The notes under the pieces: model-generated
The model's database searches: none
Seen by the model: the letters and a program-made list of their open reading frames with translations, nothing else
Told to the model about the DNA's origin: nothing
Program-made: the position numbers and the translations under genes
Part shown: piece by piece, positions 7,141-16,580 of the stretch
Layout of the letters: the number at the start of each line of letters is the position of its first letter
Position numbering within the stretch: position 1 is the first letter of the stretch
DNA from: Oscillospiraceae bacterium
GTDB lineage: Bacteria; Bacillota; Clostridia; Oscillospirales; Oscillospiraceae
Assembly (NCBI GenBank): GCA_017429325.1
Contig: JAFRPC010000051.1
Coordinates: forward strand, 1-43,093
Direction of reading: 5' to 3'
DNA: 43,093 nucleotides

Positions 7141-7685
7141 TGGCGCATCACGGCTTTATCAACGACATGCTGGATGTCAAGCTCCTGATCCTGTACGTCA
7201 CGGACCGGCTCCTCTATCCGGTGGAGGTGCAGACCCTCTATGAGCTCTGTCTCCAGGACGACAAGCTCAGCTATTTTGACGTGGTCGAAGCGGTGCCGCA
7301 GATGGTGGAATCCGGCCATCTGGCCGAGACCGAGGGCGGCTTCGTCATCACCGAGAAGGGACGGCAGACCGCCGCCATCACCAAGGACTCCCTGGCCTGG
7401 CCTGTGTGCCAGAAGGCCGCCGCGGCAGTGGAACGCTACAACCGGGAGGTGCGGCGGGACAGCTTTATCCGCACCGAGGTCCTGGAGCAGCCCGGCGGCG
7501 AGGCGCTGGCCGTCATGCAGCTTCGCGACGAGGTGGGCAGTCTCTTCACCCTCGAGTACAGCTGCCCCTCCGCCCGGCAGGCGGCGTTGCTGACCAAGGC
7601 TTTTCCTGCCCGGGCAGACCGGCTCTACCGGCTCATCACAGAAACGCTGACGGCAAAAGAGGACCCTGAAGAAAAAACTCCTTGA
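7141..7685 (+). CDS. DUF4364 family protein
   Basis: The 181-residue protein resembles DUF4364, a winged-helix-like family common in Clostridia. It shows KLLILYVTDRLLYPVEVQTLYELCL at the N-terminus, then LSYFDVVEAVPQMVESGHLAET and GFVITEKGRQTAAI, the pattern of an HTH domain with wing. The function is unknown, but the fold suggests a DNA-binding regulator. ATG 7141 follows GAAAGGAGACCCTGCA; the upstream frame from 7011 lies in the promoter. The stop codon overlaps the -35 of the next gene's promoter, so the hibernation factor has its own start but may also receive read-through. Confidence 0.75.
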
Positions 7686-7709
7686 TTCTACCGGGATTTG
7701 TGGTATAAT
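7682..7709 (+). promoter_or_regulatory. hpf promoter (extended -10)
   Basis: TTGATT (7682-7687), 16 bases, then TATAAT (7704-7709) preceded by TGG, an extended -10. The -35 overlaps the stop codon of the DUF4364 gene. Confidence 0.7.
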
Positions 7710-7762
7710 GGTGTCAGAGGAGCCAATCGGTTTCTCAAAGCACTTGAAAGGAGCGACGCAAT

Positions 7763-8305
7763 ATGAAATTCCAGATCAACGAGAAGAAAGTCACCTTGCC
7801 GGACAGTGTTCACGCCTACGCTGAGAAAAAAGTCTCCAAGCTGGACCGCTATTTCCGGGATGACGCAGAAGCCTTTGTCGCTTTTTCCGTCGAGAAAAAT
7901 CGCAATAAGGTGGAGTTGACGGTTCATGCCTCCAACATGTTCTTCCGCGCAAGCGAGAGCACCTCGGACATGTACGCCTCCATCGACGCGGCCGTATCCG
8001 ACATTGAACGCCAGATCCGTAAGAACAAGACCCGTCTGGCCCGCAGGATCCGCCAGGACGCCTTCGTCCGCAGCGCGGAGAACGCCACCTCCTTCGTCCC
8101 CGATGTGGAAGACACCGAGGAATACAAGCTCATCAAAATCAAGGAATTCACCATGATGCCCATGAGCCGGGAAGAGGCGATCCTCCAGATGAATCTGCTG
8201 GGCCACAACTTCTTCGCCTTCCGCGATGAAGACGCCGACGGCGCCTTCGCGGTGGTCTATTGCCGGAACGACGGCGACTACGGTCTTCTGGAGGACGTTC
8301 GTTGA
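7763..8305 (+). CDS. hpf: Long ribosome hibernation promoting factor
   Basis: The 180-residue protein is a long-form HPF, which pairs 70S ribosomes into inactive 100S dimers in resting cells. The N-terminal HPF/YfiA domain (residues 1-100) shows DSVHAYAEKKVSKLDRYF, VELTVHASNMFFRASE and DMYASIDAAVSDIERQIRKNKTRL. A linker leads to the C-terminal dimerisation domain (about 125-178: YKLIKIKEFTMMPMSREEAI, LLGHNFFAFRDEDADGAFAV, YCRNDGDYGLLE). GAAAGGAGCGACGCAAT precedes ATG 7763. It is transcribed alone between a strong promoter and the terminator at 8358-8383. Confidence 0.96.
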   Translation: MKFQINEKKVTLPDSVHAYAEKKVSKLDRYFRDDAEAFVAFSVEKNRNKVELTVHASNMFFRASESTSDMYASIDAAVSDIERQIRKNKTRLARRIRQDAFVRSAENATSFVPDVEDTEEYKLIKIKEFTMMPMSREEAILQMNLLGHNFFAFRDEDADGAFAVVYCRNDGDYGLLEDVR

Positions 8306-8357
8306 TATAACCGGACAGTCTGTTGACAGGATTCGTTTCAAATGCTTGAACAAAGGA

Positions 8358-8383
8358 CTGAGGTACGGCTTGCCGTACCTCAG
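8358..8383 (+). terminator. hpf terminator
   Basis: CTGAGGTACGGC (8358-8369) and GCCGTACCTCAG (8372-8383) pair perfectly around TT, followed by TTTG. Confidence 0.8.
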
Positions 8384-8421
8384 TTTGTAAAACCACGGAG
8401 AAGAACACGGGGGAGTTGCCT

Positions 8422-9405
8422 ATGACACGACGTATGGTTCTGTATGAGATCGGAAAGGTCCTTCTGATCCTGGTGGAGCTGGCCTGCGCAGCCCTGGCGG
8501 GCTACGGCGCCTTCCGGGTGCTCTGGTACGCCGTTCAGTACGTGCTCTCCGGCATCGGCACCGAGACGCTGAACGAGATCGCCGACGGTCTGCCGGAGAA
8601 GGTCGCCTTCGCCGGAAAGTATCTCCGTCTTCTGATCCCCGAACTGACCGGCAAGGAGCTGCTCGCCCGGATGCTGCGCTATGCCGTGTACTTTGTCGTC
8701 GGCGTGAGTGTCCTGATGCTGGCGCGGCTCTTGCTGCGGCGGCTGGAGCGGGGCTTCAAGCAGCGCTATATGCCTGAGGTGCTGGAGCAGACCTTCTCCG
8801 ACCTCTCCTACGACGCCAAGCGCCGCAGCGCAGCGGAGGAGACCCTCTGCGACGTGGGGCTGCTGGGCCGGGTGGAGCGCTACTACACCGCCAACCGCCT
8901 GGAGGGCCTGTACCGGGACTGCTGGGTGGCCTCCCAGGAGATCATCTGCGGCGGCGTCTACGCCGACGACTACACCAGCCACAAGGTCAAGGTCCGGGGC
9001 CAGTGGATGACCGTGCGGCTGAACGTGGACTTCGACGGCACCGTGATCCTGGAGGGCCGGGACACTGCCAACCGCTTCACCCACCGGGGCCTGTCCAAAA
9101 CCATGGTGGAGCTCCAGCCGGACCACGAGGAGCTGGCCCAGCAGTTCCGCTGCTTCGCCGACTCCCCCGAGGACTTCCGGAACCTGCTTACGGTGGAGAT
9201 GGCGGAAAAGCTGCTGTCCATGCTGGACCGCTACCCCGACCTGTGCGTGATCTTCCGGCGGGGCTGCGTCCACTTCCTGATCCACCGCCGCTCCTTCAAC
9301 CGGCGATGGGAGCCCTTCTGCCCTTTCTGCTTCCCCCAGCTCCGGCGGGAGGCCCACCGGCTCTACGGTCCGCTGATGGACTTTACCGATATGCTGCTGG
9401 AATAA
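8422..9405 (+). CDS. DUF3137-like membrane protein
   Basis: The 327-residue protein has two N-terminal membrane helices (about residues 8-38 and 85-105, LLARMLRYAVYFVVGVSVLM) and a large soluble C-terminal part. Its central GGVYADDYTSHKVKVRGQW motif and following strands resemble DUF3137, a family of bacterial membrane proteins of unknown function. The assignment is by pattern only. GGGGGAG lies before ATG 8422; the TTG two codons upstream is less likely. The gene stands alone between two terminators. Codon use matches the surrounding chromosome, so it is a resident gene. Confidence 0.65.
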   Translation: MTRRMVLYEIGKVLLILVELACAALAGYGAFRVLWYAVQYVLSGIGTETLNEIADGLPEKVAFAGKYLRLLIPELTGKELLARMLRYAVYFVVGVSVLMLARLLLRRLERGFKQRYMPEVLEQTFSDLSYDAKRRSAAEETLCDVGLLGRVERYYTANRLEGLYRDCWVASQEIICGGVYADDYTSHKVKVRGQWMTVRLNVDFDGTVILEGRDTANRFTHRGLSKTMVELQPDHEELAQQFRCFADSPEDFRNLLTVEMAEKLLSMLDRYPDLCVIFRRGCVHFLIHRRSFNRRWEPFCPFCFPQLRREAHRLYGPLMDFTDMLLE

Positions 9406-9417
9406 AGCACCAAAAAA

Positions 9418-9451
9418 GCCGAGGAAAAAGTCATGAGACTTCTTCCTCGGC
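9418..9451. terminator. Bidirectional hairpin terminator
   Basis: GCCGAGGAA and TTCCTCGGC, with an inner AGTC/GACT helix, followed by AAATTTTTT on the plus strand and preceded by a run of A. It separates the DUF3137-like gene from the convergent DUF4276 gene. Confidence 0.75.
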
Positions 9452-9458
9452 AAATTTT

Positions 9459-10103
9459 TTATGCTGCTCTGCTTAGGATTTCCTGAATAAACGCCTGAAA
9501 GCTTGGAGATTTGTTTCCTTTCAGTGTCATAAACGGGCCGATCATCGATGCCCAAACGAATTTTTCACGGCCTTGTTCCGCCCAGGAAAGCTTCTTCATT
9601 GCGGCAAGGCCGCCCTTGTATACAACATTCGCCAGCACTTCCCAGGTTCCGCAGATGCTATCCTGCCTGTATTCATGCAGCGCTCCGAGATTGGCTTTGG
9701 GGTAAGCGCTTCGAATCGCGTGTTCATCGCCAAGAAGCCAGGCCTCTGTTTCCTCAATTGCCAGGCAGAATGCGTGGTCTATCTGTATCTGATTCTGTTC
9801 CGAAACTTCGCAAAGCTTCTGATAAAACACCGCCGGGTCATTTTGGTCGTTGTCCAACACAACAATAACGACGGAGGGCATCCCCGCCAAGGCCTTGTTA
9901 AAGCCCCGAAGATAGGTTGATAAGTCGTTGAGCAGCTTTCCGTCCTTTGTCTCTTTGACGGTATTTTTCTTTGTAAATCCGCCAATGCCCTTGAAGGATT
10001 TTACACTGTAGCTTGTTTCCGGGAATTTTGCCTTAACCTTTTGCATCAGGAGCTCGACCAATTGTCCGCCGGATTGATCCTCAACCAAAAATTGGTAGTA
10101 CAT
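9459..10103 (-). CDS. DUF4276 TOPRIM-like protein, partner of an AAA ATPase
   Basis: The 214-residue protein begins with an acidic strand (YYQFLVEDQSGGQLVE) followed later by VVIVVLDNDQND. The glutamate plus the DxD are the metal-binding pattern of TOPRIM-like nucleases. The AIEETEAWLLGDEHAI motif is characteristic of DUF4276. Its gene starts 12 bases after the ATPase gene's stop. ATG 10103 (MYYQFLVED) is chosen over GTG 10112 because GGGAG is 8 bases upstream. DUF4276 and related TOPRIM proteins paired with OLD/AAA-type ATPases are frequent in anti-phage modules such as PARIS-like and RloAB/AbiL-like pairs. That role here is inference. Lower GC than its neighbours supports acquisition. Confidence 0.75.
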   Translation of the reverse strand: MYYQFLVEDQSGGQLVELLMQKVKAKFPETSYSVKSFKGIGGFTKKNTVKETKDGKLLNDLSTYLRGFNKALAGMPSVVIVVLDNDQNDPAVFYQKLCEVSEQNQIQIDHAFCLAIEETEAWLLGDEHAIRSAYPKANLGALHEYRQDSICGTWEVLANVVYKGGLAAMKKLSWAEQGREKFVWASMIGPFMTLKGNKSPSFQAFIQEILSRAA

Positions 10104-10115
10104 CGTCCTCACTCC

Positions 10116-11339
10116 CTATCCAAAGAACTTACTGTTCCAGAGGTTCCCCAGCTCTGCGCCTTCCTGCACCAACTCAGGAACAAACGCATATTCGGAAGCG
10201 CACTTTGCAGTTGAGAAGCCGTCGGCGCCTTTTTCAAGCACCCAAACGTCCTCCGGGGGCAGGGAATTCACAAAGAAAGGGCTGTGTGTCGTAACAAACA
10301 GTTGTTTTGTATAACCATTTCCCACATTTTTTGCCATTTCTCGAGCCAAATCAGCCAGATATTGATGGTAGAGGCCGTTTTCCGGTTCTTCAATGAACAC
10401 AAGCTGTCTCGGATTGCTCTCATGCAGAAGCAAGTAATAGGCAAAGAGCTTCAATGTTCCGTCAGACATACGCTGGGAAAAGAAGGGCTCCCGGAAATTG
10501 TCCTGGAAAAACTCCAATACCATCTGACCGTTTGGCATTTTCACCGGTTGGATTTTTCGGATATTCGGTATTTTGGTTTGAATCTCAGAGAGAATTCGCT
10601 TAAACTCTTTTGGATTTTCCCTGTACATATACTGCGCGACATTGTTCAGGTTGCTGCCGTACCGGTCAAGATACGGTGTTGGCACGGCGGATTGTATCCG
10701 GCGGGAAGCGTCCGGAGAAAAGTAACACAGATACCAGCTTTTCAAAAAGTTCAGGAATTGCTCAATTCTGGAATACTGCTTCATAGCGCCCAGCGTAACA
10801 ATTCCAAGCTTTCTGGTATCGCTCAACGCTACATCGACCTTTTCTCCGGTATCATTTCCTTTATCGTCCTGACCTCCGTCCTTTCCAACAAAGGCATAGC
10901 CGATTCCCTTTACCAGATGCAGGAAAGACAACGGGCGTCCATAAGACTGGTTTGCCTGGCGCTGACGAAGCCGCTCCTCCCGCACATAAGGCCGACCGCT
11001 GCTGTCAGCGCTGATGGAAAGCTCATAGGTGATTGGCCTGGAATTGCTGTTTTCCCGATAATAAAGTTCAAAGCTGATTGGTCCAGTACAGCCTTGCGAA
11101 TGAAGCTTCTCATAACCACCGCGGTTTTCCTTGTCACAAGCAGCCTCCACATCAGTCGCCAAAGCATCCGCAATAAAACCGAAGGCATCCGCCAGCGTAC
11201 TTTTCCCGTTTCCGCTCGGCCCGATGATCGCAACCATATTGCCCAAGTCTCTGGCGTTCCCATCCGCGTAGATCCGTCCCATTTTAATGTCTTTCAGCGT
11301 CCCATAGTTTCTGATTGCAATCCCAAGTATCTTTCCCAT
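10116..11339 (-). CDS. OLD-like AAA ATPase (AAA_15/AAA_21 type)
   Basis: The 407-residue protein is an ABC-related ATPase of the OLD/RecF-like kind. The Walker A is GPSGNGKST (residues 40-48), followed by an insert region. Next come a signature-like MSDGTLKLFAYYL, the Walker B LVFIEEPEN (313-321) and the switch histidine in VTTHSP (H352). In known pairs the ATPase senses invasion and controls a TOPRIM-type effector; here the partner is the downstream DUF4276 gene. The start ATG 11339 lies only 10 bases after the uridine phosphorylase stop, so the pair may be expressed by read-through from that housekeeping gene. No separate promoter is evident. The exact defence type cannot be set by eye. Confidence 0.85.
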   Translation of the reverse strand: MGKILGIAIRNYGTLKDIKMGRIYADGNARDLGNMVAIIGPSGNGKSTLADAFGFIADALATDVEAACDKENRGGYEKLHSQGCTGPISFELYYRENSNSRPITYELSISADSSGRPYVREERLRQRQANQSYGRPLSFLHLVKGIGYAFVGKDGGQDDKGNDTGEKVDVALSDTRKLGIVTLGAMKQYSRIEQFLNFLKSWYLCYFSPDASRRIQSAVPTPYLDRYGSNLNNVAQYMYRENPKEFKRILSEIQTKIPNIRKIQPVKMPNGQMVLEFFQDNFREPFFSQRMSDGTLKLFAYYLLLHESNPRQLVFIEEPENGLYHQYLADLAREMAKNVGNGYTKQLFVTTHSPFFVNSLPPEDVWVLEKGADGFSTAKCASEYAFVPELVQEGAELGNLWNSKFFG

Positions 11340-11349
11340 TCAGTTTCCC

Positions 11350-12126
11350 TCACAGTACGTTGTTGGATTTGTCCTGAGCGATCAGGCGTTTCAACGCCTC
11401 CACGGAGACCCGGACGGAGGAGCTGGTGTCCTCGTTCATGGTCTGGTCCAGACCGGCGGCCTCCCGCTCCTGGTTCCAGATGACGTGGAAGCAGGAGCCG
11501 CAGCGGACGCCCAGGGCGTCGGCCACCACGAAGAGGGCGGCGGACTCCATCTCGGAGGCCAGAACGCCCAGCTTCTTCCAGGCCTCCCACTTGTTCAGCA
11601 GCTCGTAGGACACGGGCATCTTGTGGGGGCTGTGCTGGCCGTAGAAGGCGTCCTTGCACTGGACCACGCCCACGTGGGTGGTCTTGCCCATCGCCAGGGA
11701 GGCGTCCCGCAGGGCCAGGGTCACGTCCAGATTCGCCACGGCGGGGTACTCCAGGGGGGCGTACTCCCGGGAGGTGTGCTCAAAACGGATGGCGCCGGTA
11801 GCCACCACGATGTCGCCGGACTTGACCTTCAGATTGATGCCGCCGCAGGTGCCGGTGCGGATAAAGGTGTCGGCGCCGATGTTATGCAGCTCCTCCATGG
11901 CGATGGCCGCGGAGGGACCGCCGATGCCGGTGGAGCAGACGGAGACCTTCTCCCCCAGCAGGTAGCCGGTGTAGATGTTGTACTCCCGGTTCTGGCCAAC
12001 GTGGTGGGCGTCGTCGAAGAGGGCTGCGATGGCGGCGCAGCGGCCCGGGTCGCCGGGCAGGATCACGTAACGTCCCACGTCGCCCTCAACGCAGTGAATG
12101 TGGAATTGCTGTTCCAGTTCTTGCAT
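11350..12126 (-). CDS. udp: Uridine phosphorylase
   Basis: The 258-residue enzyme belongs to the PNP/UDP family that cleaves nucleosides with phosphate in salvage. The phosphate loop VILPGDPGR lies near residue 25, followed by [25 protein letters not shown] and the nucleoside-binding SEMESAALF with the family's EMESA motif. The overall pattern fits uridine phosphorylase better than purine nucleoside phosphorylase ([14 protein letters not shown] insert), though substrate choice is not certain. ATG 12126 (MQELEQQF) has AAGGG 8 bases upstream; the GTG at 12135 is less well placed. A small GGGCGG palindrome lies between this gene and polC. Confidence 0.85.
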   Translation of the reverse strand: MQELEQQFHIHCVEGDVGRYVILPGDPGRCAAIAALFDDAHHVGQNREYNIYTGYLLGEKVSVCSTGIGGPSAAIAMEELHNIGADTFIRTGTCGGINLKVKSGDIVVATGAIRFEHTSREYAPLEYPAVANLDVTLALRDASLAMGKTTHVGVVQCKDAFYGQHSPHKMPVSYELLNKWEAWKKLGVLASEMESAALFVVADALGVRCGSCFHVIWNQEREAAGLDQTMNEDTSSSVRVSVEALKRLIAQDKSNNVL

Positions 12127-12160
12127 GATTTTCACCCTTTCTTTCGTCTTTCAGTTTGGC

Positions 12161-12183
12161 GGGCGGCCAATGACCGCCCCTAC
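12161..12183 (-). repeat. Single GTAGGGGCGGTCATT palindromic repeat
   Basis: GGGCGGCCAATGACCGCCCC followed by TAC, the inverse of the GTAGGGGCGGTCATTG unit also seen near 20906. It lies in the 58-base gap between udp and polC. Confidence 0.7.
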
Positions 12184-12193
12184 TCTTTTCAAA

Positions 12194-15100
12194 TCACAGC
12201 TCAAACAGGCTGACCTGGCTGGTCATGGGCAGGTCCCCGAAGGCGCCCGCGGCCCGGAGGGTCTCGATATGGGTCTGGGAGACCTTGGGACAGGCGGCGG
12301 AGAACTCCTCCACGGAGATGAAGGTCTTGCCCCGGCGGCCCTCGGCGATGTCCCGGGCGGCGTTCTCGCCCAGGCCGGAGATCGCCACGAAGGGCGGCAG
12401 CAGCCGGTCCTCCCGGGGCAGGAATTTCACCGCGTCGGACTCGTAGACCGACACCGGCAGGAAGCCGAAGCCCCGGAGATAGAACTCGTAGACCACCTCT
12501 AAGGTGGTGAGGAGCTGGTCCTCCTTGTCGCTGCGTCCCTCGTTGGCCTGGATGGCCTGAAGGGCCGTCAGGCACGCCTCCTTCCCCCGGCACATCATGG
12601 AAGCGTCGAAGCTGCCCTTCTGGCTGCGGCGGTAGAAATAGGCCGCATAGAAGGCCAGGGGCCAGTGGACCTTGAACCAGGCGATGCGGAAGGCCATCAT
12701 GACGTAGGCCGCGGCGTGGGCCTTGGGGAAGAGGTACTTGATCTTCTTGCAGGAGCCGATGTACCAGGCGGGCACGCCTGCGTCGAGCATCTCCTGCTCA
12801 GCGCCGTCGGGAAGGCCTCTCCCCTTTCGCACCGCCTCCATGATCTTGAAGGAGCGCTTGTCGGGCATCCCGCAGCGGATCAGGTAGTTCATGATGTCGT
12901 CGCGGCAGCCGATGGCCTGGGAGACCGTGGCGGTCTTGGAGAGGATCAGGTCCCTGGCGTTGCCCAGCCACACGTCGGTACCGTGGGAGAAGCCTGAGAG
13001 GCGGATCAGCGTGTCGAACTGGGTGGGTTGGGTCTCCATCAGCATCCCGCGGGTGAAGCCGGTGCCGAATTCGGGCAGGCCCACGGCCCCGGTGGGGCCC
13101 AGGACCGGGTCGTCCTCATAGCCCAGGATCTTGGAGGAGGTGAAGATGGACATGGTTTCCTTGTCGTCCAGGGGGATCTTCTGGGGGTCCACCCCGGTCA
13201 GGTCCTGAAGCATCCGGATCATGGTGGGGTCGTCGTGGCCCAGCATATCCAGCTTCAGCAGGTTCTCCTCCATGGGGTGGTAGTCGTAGTGGGTGGTGAT
13301 CCACTCGGATTCGTGGTCGTCTGCCGGGTGCTGCACCGGGCAGAAGTCCCAGATCTGGTTCTCCTGGGGGATGACCACCAGGCCGCCGGGGTGCTGGCTG
13401 GAGGTCCGCTTGACCCCCACGCAGCCCATGGCAAGGCGGGTCTCCTCGGCCCGGCTGATCTTGCGGCCCCGGTCCGCCAGATAGGATCTGACGTAGCCGA
13501 AGGCGGTCTTGTCCGCCACGTCGCCGATGGTCCCGGCCCGGAAGACGTGGGACTTGCCGAACATCTCCACACAGAAGGCGTGGGCCCGGGCCTGATACTC
13601 GCCGGAGAAGTTCAGGTCGATGTCCGGGACCTTGTCGCCGCCGAAGCCCAGGAAGGTCTCAAAGGGGATGGCAAAGCCGTCCTTTTCCAGCTTCGTTCCG
13701 CACTGGGGGCAGAGCGCGTCGGGCAGGTCCGCGCCGCACATACAGCCCGCCGGGACCTCGAAGCTGGTGTACTTGCAGTCCGCGTTGGGGCAGCGATAGT
13801 GGGGCGGCAGGGCGTTGACCTCGGTGATGCCGGAGAGGAAGGCCACCAGGGAGGAGCCCACGGAGCCCCGGGAGCCCACCAGATAGCCGTGCTCCAGGGA
13901 GTTCTGCACTAACTTCTGGGCGGAGATATAGATCACGTCGTAGTGGCAGTTGATGATGTCCCCCAGCTCCGTCTCCACCCGCTTGGTGATGAGCTCCGGC
14001 GGGTGCTCGCCGTAGAGGCGGCGGAGCTTGCCGTAGACCAGGGATTTCAGGTCCTCCACGGAATTCTCGATTTTGGGTGCGTAGAGGTTGTGGGGCAGGG
14101 GCCGGACCCAGTCGCACATGTCGGCGATGCGGTTCGGGTTCGTGACGACCACCTCCCGGGCCTTCTCCGGGCCCAGGTAGGCAAACTCCTGGAGCATCTC
14201 GTCGGTGGTGCGGAAGTAGAGGGGATTGGGCCTGTCGCAGTCGTCAAAGCCCTTGGAGGCCAGCAGGATGCGGCGGTAGATCTCGTCCTCCGGGTCCAGG
14301 AAATGCACGTCGCCGGTGGCGCAGACGGGCTTGTGCAGCGTCTCGCCCAGGCGGACCACACTGCGGTTGAAGTCCCGCAGCTCCTCCTCCGAGGCCGCCG
14401 CGCCGCTGTTCAGGAGGAAGCGGTTGTTGTCCAGGGGCTGGATCTCCAGGAAATCGTAGAAGGCCGCGATGCGCTCCAGCTCCGCCTGGGGCTTTCCGGC
14501 CACGATGGCGCTGAAAAGTTCCCCAGCCTCGCAGGCGGAGCCCACAATCAGCCCCTCCCGCCACCGCGCCAGCTCCGACTTCGGGATGACCGGTGCGCCG
14601 TTGCCGCCCCGCCGGGTGTGGAAGTAGTAGAGGTTGGAGAAGGAGACCAGGCGGTAGAGGTTCCGCAGACCTAAGGAGTTTTTCGCCAGCAGGAGGATGT
14701 GGTGGATGCGCTGTTCCTTGGGCGTCGGATGGGAGCCGAAGTCCAGGGTGGCAGCCGCCCGGTCCACCTGCTGCAGCCGCTCCACGCCCCGCTCCATCAG
14801 CATGTGGGCGAAGCGCTCAAAGAGCAGGCCGCAGGTGACGGCGTCGTCCGTGGCCCGGTGGTGGGCAAAGTCCGGCAGCTCGAAGTACTCCGCCAGCACG
14901 TCCAGCTTGCGCTTGGTGAGCTGGGGCAGCAGGTCGTAGGCCAGGCCTAAGGTATCGACGCAGGTGGAGCGGAAGGGCAGCTTCAGGCGGCGGCAGGCCG
15001 CCTTCATCATGCTCAAATCGTAACCGGCATTGTGGGCGATCAGGGGCAGCTCCCCGCAAAAGTTCAAAAAGGCCTCCACGGCCTCCCGCTCCGAGGGAGC

Positions 15101-16579
15101 GCCTGTCAGCATCTCGTCAGTGATTCCCGTCAGCTCCGTGATCTTCTCGGTCAGCAGACACTCCGGGTCCACAAAGGTCGTGAATTTCTCCAGTACCCGG
15201 CCCTCCTGCATCCGGACGGCGCCGATCTCGATGAGGCGGTCCCGCTCTGGGGACAGGCCGGTGGCCTCCACGTCGAAGGCCACGAACTCCCCGTTCAGCG
15301 GGGCGTCCTGCTCCCCGAAGACACAGCTGCGGAAGGTCCTGGCGGACTCCGGCGTCTCGTTGCTGTCCAGGTCGTTGATGTAGTAGCCCTCGCAGCCGTA
15401 GAGGAGCTTGATGGGCTCGTCGCTGCCCGCCACCTTGGTCTTGGCGTTGGCAAGGGCGTCGGTGAAGGAATGGGTGACGCCGTGGTCGGTGATGGCAATG
15501 GCCCTGTGGCCCCATTGGGCGGCCCGGGCGATGGCCTCGCCGGTGTCCGTCAGGGCGTCCATAGCGGACATTTTCGTGTGCAGGTGGAGCTCCACCCGCT
15601 TCTCCGGGGCGCTGTCCCGGCGGGCGGGCCGGGGGACCTCCCGGATGGAGTAGGGCTGGAGCACCAGCTCGTTGTCATAGCGGCTGACCGTCACCTTGCC
15701 GAAGACCCGGATATAGCTGCCGGGCTTGTGCTTCTTGGGGTTCGGGCCGTGAATGGCGTCCAGGATGGGCTTGGCCTTGGCCTGGTCCATGTACTGGTTG
15801 ACGCAGATGGAGTCGGTACGGTCCGTCATATAGAAGCTGACCACCCAGGCCTTGGCCTTGGGCAGCTCCTTGTGGTTGACGGCAAAGACCTCGCCCTCCA
15901 CGCAGACCTTGAACATGTCCACCTGGACCTCCCGCATGGGAATGGGGGCCTGGAAGAAGGGCTTGCCGAAGATCAGGCCCGCCTCCTGTGGCGCGGCCTT
16001 GCCGGGCTTCGGCTCCGAGGGGACCGATACCACCGGCGCGGGCGCCTGCTCCATCGCCTCGCTGCGGATGCGTTTGGTCTCGGCAAAGAGCTCCTCGGCG
16101 CTCAGCTCCCGCCCGGCGTGGAGCTCCAGCCGGATGGGCTGCCCAAAGCAGTCGGAGAGCCAGGCCTCCACCCGGCGCAGGTGGGGCCGGAGCTCCGCCA
16201 GGCCGTTGCCCCGGAGCCGGGCGTGGAGGGTGGTCCCCTCCGTCTCCCACTCGCAGCCCGCCAGCACGGCAGGTGCGGGGGGATAGAAGGCGGAGAGCAG
16301 GCCCGTCACGTCGGAATAGTCCATCCGCTCCAGCAGATCCAGCTCGTAGCGGGGCTCCACCCGGACGCTGCGCAGGGCATAGGCCTCCCGGACGGCCTGT
16401 TCCGTCCGGGCCAGCAGCTTCAGGGGCAGATAGACCCGGCTGCGGAGGAGGACCGTCGCCTCCCGCTCCGCCACCCGGAGCTCCACGTCCTGTACGGTAT
16501 TCTGTTGTAACAGTGTCTCGGCCTCCTCCCCCAGCTCCAAGCCGGGGAAGAGCTCCAGAAAACTGATTTTCTCTTCCAT
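12194..16579 (-). CDS. polC: DNA polymerase III alpha subunit, Gram-positive PolC type
   Basis: The 1461-residue protein is the replicative polymerase of low-GC Gram-positives. Domains in order: N-terminal region; OB fold (about 220-315, KVCVEGEVFAVNHKEL); PHP domain starting HLHTKMSAMDALTD near 330; inserted DEDDh proofreading exonuclease (about 433-600, FVAFDVEATGLSPERDRLIE); PHP remainder; a zinc-binding cysteine set (CPNADCKYTS...CMC...CPQCG); the palm with PDIDLNFSGEYQ; fingers; and the C-terminus ending SLFEL. The exonuclease nested in the PHP domain distinguishes PolC from DnaE. ATG 16579 is one base after the ispG stop, so translation is probably coupled. It is the last gene of the cdsA-dxr-rseP-ispG-polC run. 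Confidence 0.98.
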   Translation of the reverse strand: MEEKISFLELFPGLELGEEAETLLQQNTVQDVELRVAEREATVLLRSRVYLPLKLLARTEQAVREAYALRSVRVEPRYELDLLERMDYSDVTGLLSAFYPPAPAVLAGCEWETEGTTLHARLRGNGLAELRPHLRRVEAWLSDCFGQPIRLELHAGRELSAEELFAETKRIRSEAMEQAPAPVVSVPSEPKPGKAAPQEAGLIFGKPFFQAPIPMREVQVDMFKVCVEGEVFAVNHKELPKAKAWVVSFYMTDRTDSICVNQYMDQAKAKPILDAIHGPNPKKHKPGSYIRVFGKVTVSRYDNELVLQPYSIREVPRPARRDSAPEKRVELHLHTKMSAMDALTDTGEAIARAAQWGHRAIAITDHGVTHSFTDALANAKTKVAGSDEPIKLLYGCEGYYINDLDSNETPESARTFRSCVFGEQDAPLNGEFVAFDVEATGLSPERDRLIEIGAVRMQEGRVLEKFTTFVDPECLLTEKITELTGITDEMLTGAPSEREAVEAFLNFCGELPLIAHNAGYDLSMMKAACRRLKLPFRSTCVDTLGLAYDLLPQLTKRKLDVLAEYFELPDFAHHRATDDAVTCGLLFERFAHMLMERGVERLQQVDRAAATLDFGSHPTPKEQRIHHILLLAKNSLGLRNLYRLVSFSNLYYFHTRRGGNGAPVIPKSELARWREGLIVGSACEAGELFSAIVAGKPQAELERIAAFYDFLEIQPLDNNRFLLNSGAAASEEELRDFNRSVVRLGETLHKPVCATGDVHFLDPEDEIYRRILLASKGFDDCDRPNPLYFRTTDEMLQEFAYLGPEKAREVVVTNPNRIADMCDWVRPLPHNLYAPKIENSVEDLKSLVYGKLRRLYGEHPPELITKRVETELGDIINCHYDVIYISAQKLVQNSLEHGYLVGSRGSVGSSLVAFLSGITEVNALPPHYRCPNADCKYTSFEVPAGCMCGADLPDALCPQCGTKLEKDGFAIPFETFLGFGGDKVPDIDLNFSGEYQARAHAFCVEMFGKSHVFRAGTIGDVADKTAFGYVRSYLADRGRKISRAEETRLAMGCVGVKRTSSQHPGGLVVIPQENQIWDFCPVQHPADDHESEWITTHYDYHPMEENLLKLDMLGHDDPTMIRMLQDLTGVDPQKIPLDDKETMSIFTSSKILGYEDDPVLGPTGAVGLPEFGTGFTRGMLMETQPTQFDTLIRLSGFSHGTDVWLGNARDLILSKTATVSQAIGCRDDIMNYLIRCGMPDKRSFKIMEAVRKGRGLPDGAEQEMLDAGVPAWYIGSCKKIKYLFPKAHAAAYVMMAFRIAWFKVHWPLAFYAAYFYRRSQKGSFDASMMCRGKEACLTALQAIQANEGRSDKEDQLLTTLEVVYEFYLRGFGFLPVSVYESDAVKFLPREDRLLPPFVAISGLGENAARDIAEGRRGKTFISVEEFSAACPKVSQTHIETLRAAGAFGDLPMTSQVSLFEL

Positions 16580-16580
16580 G

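Noticed and set aside
10284-11483. 399-codon plus-strand frame opposite the AAA ATPase
   Set aside because: The minus strand has Walker A, Walker B and switch histidine in order; the plus frame has nothing recognisable.
15032-16510. Long plus-strand frame opposite polC
   Set aside because: Low-complexity glycine/valine/leucine-rich translation without motifs; a GC-rich shadow of polC.
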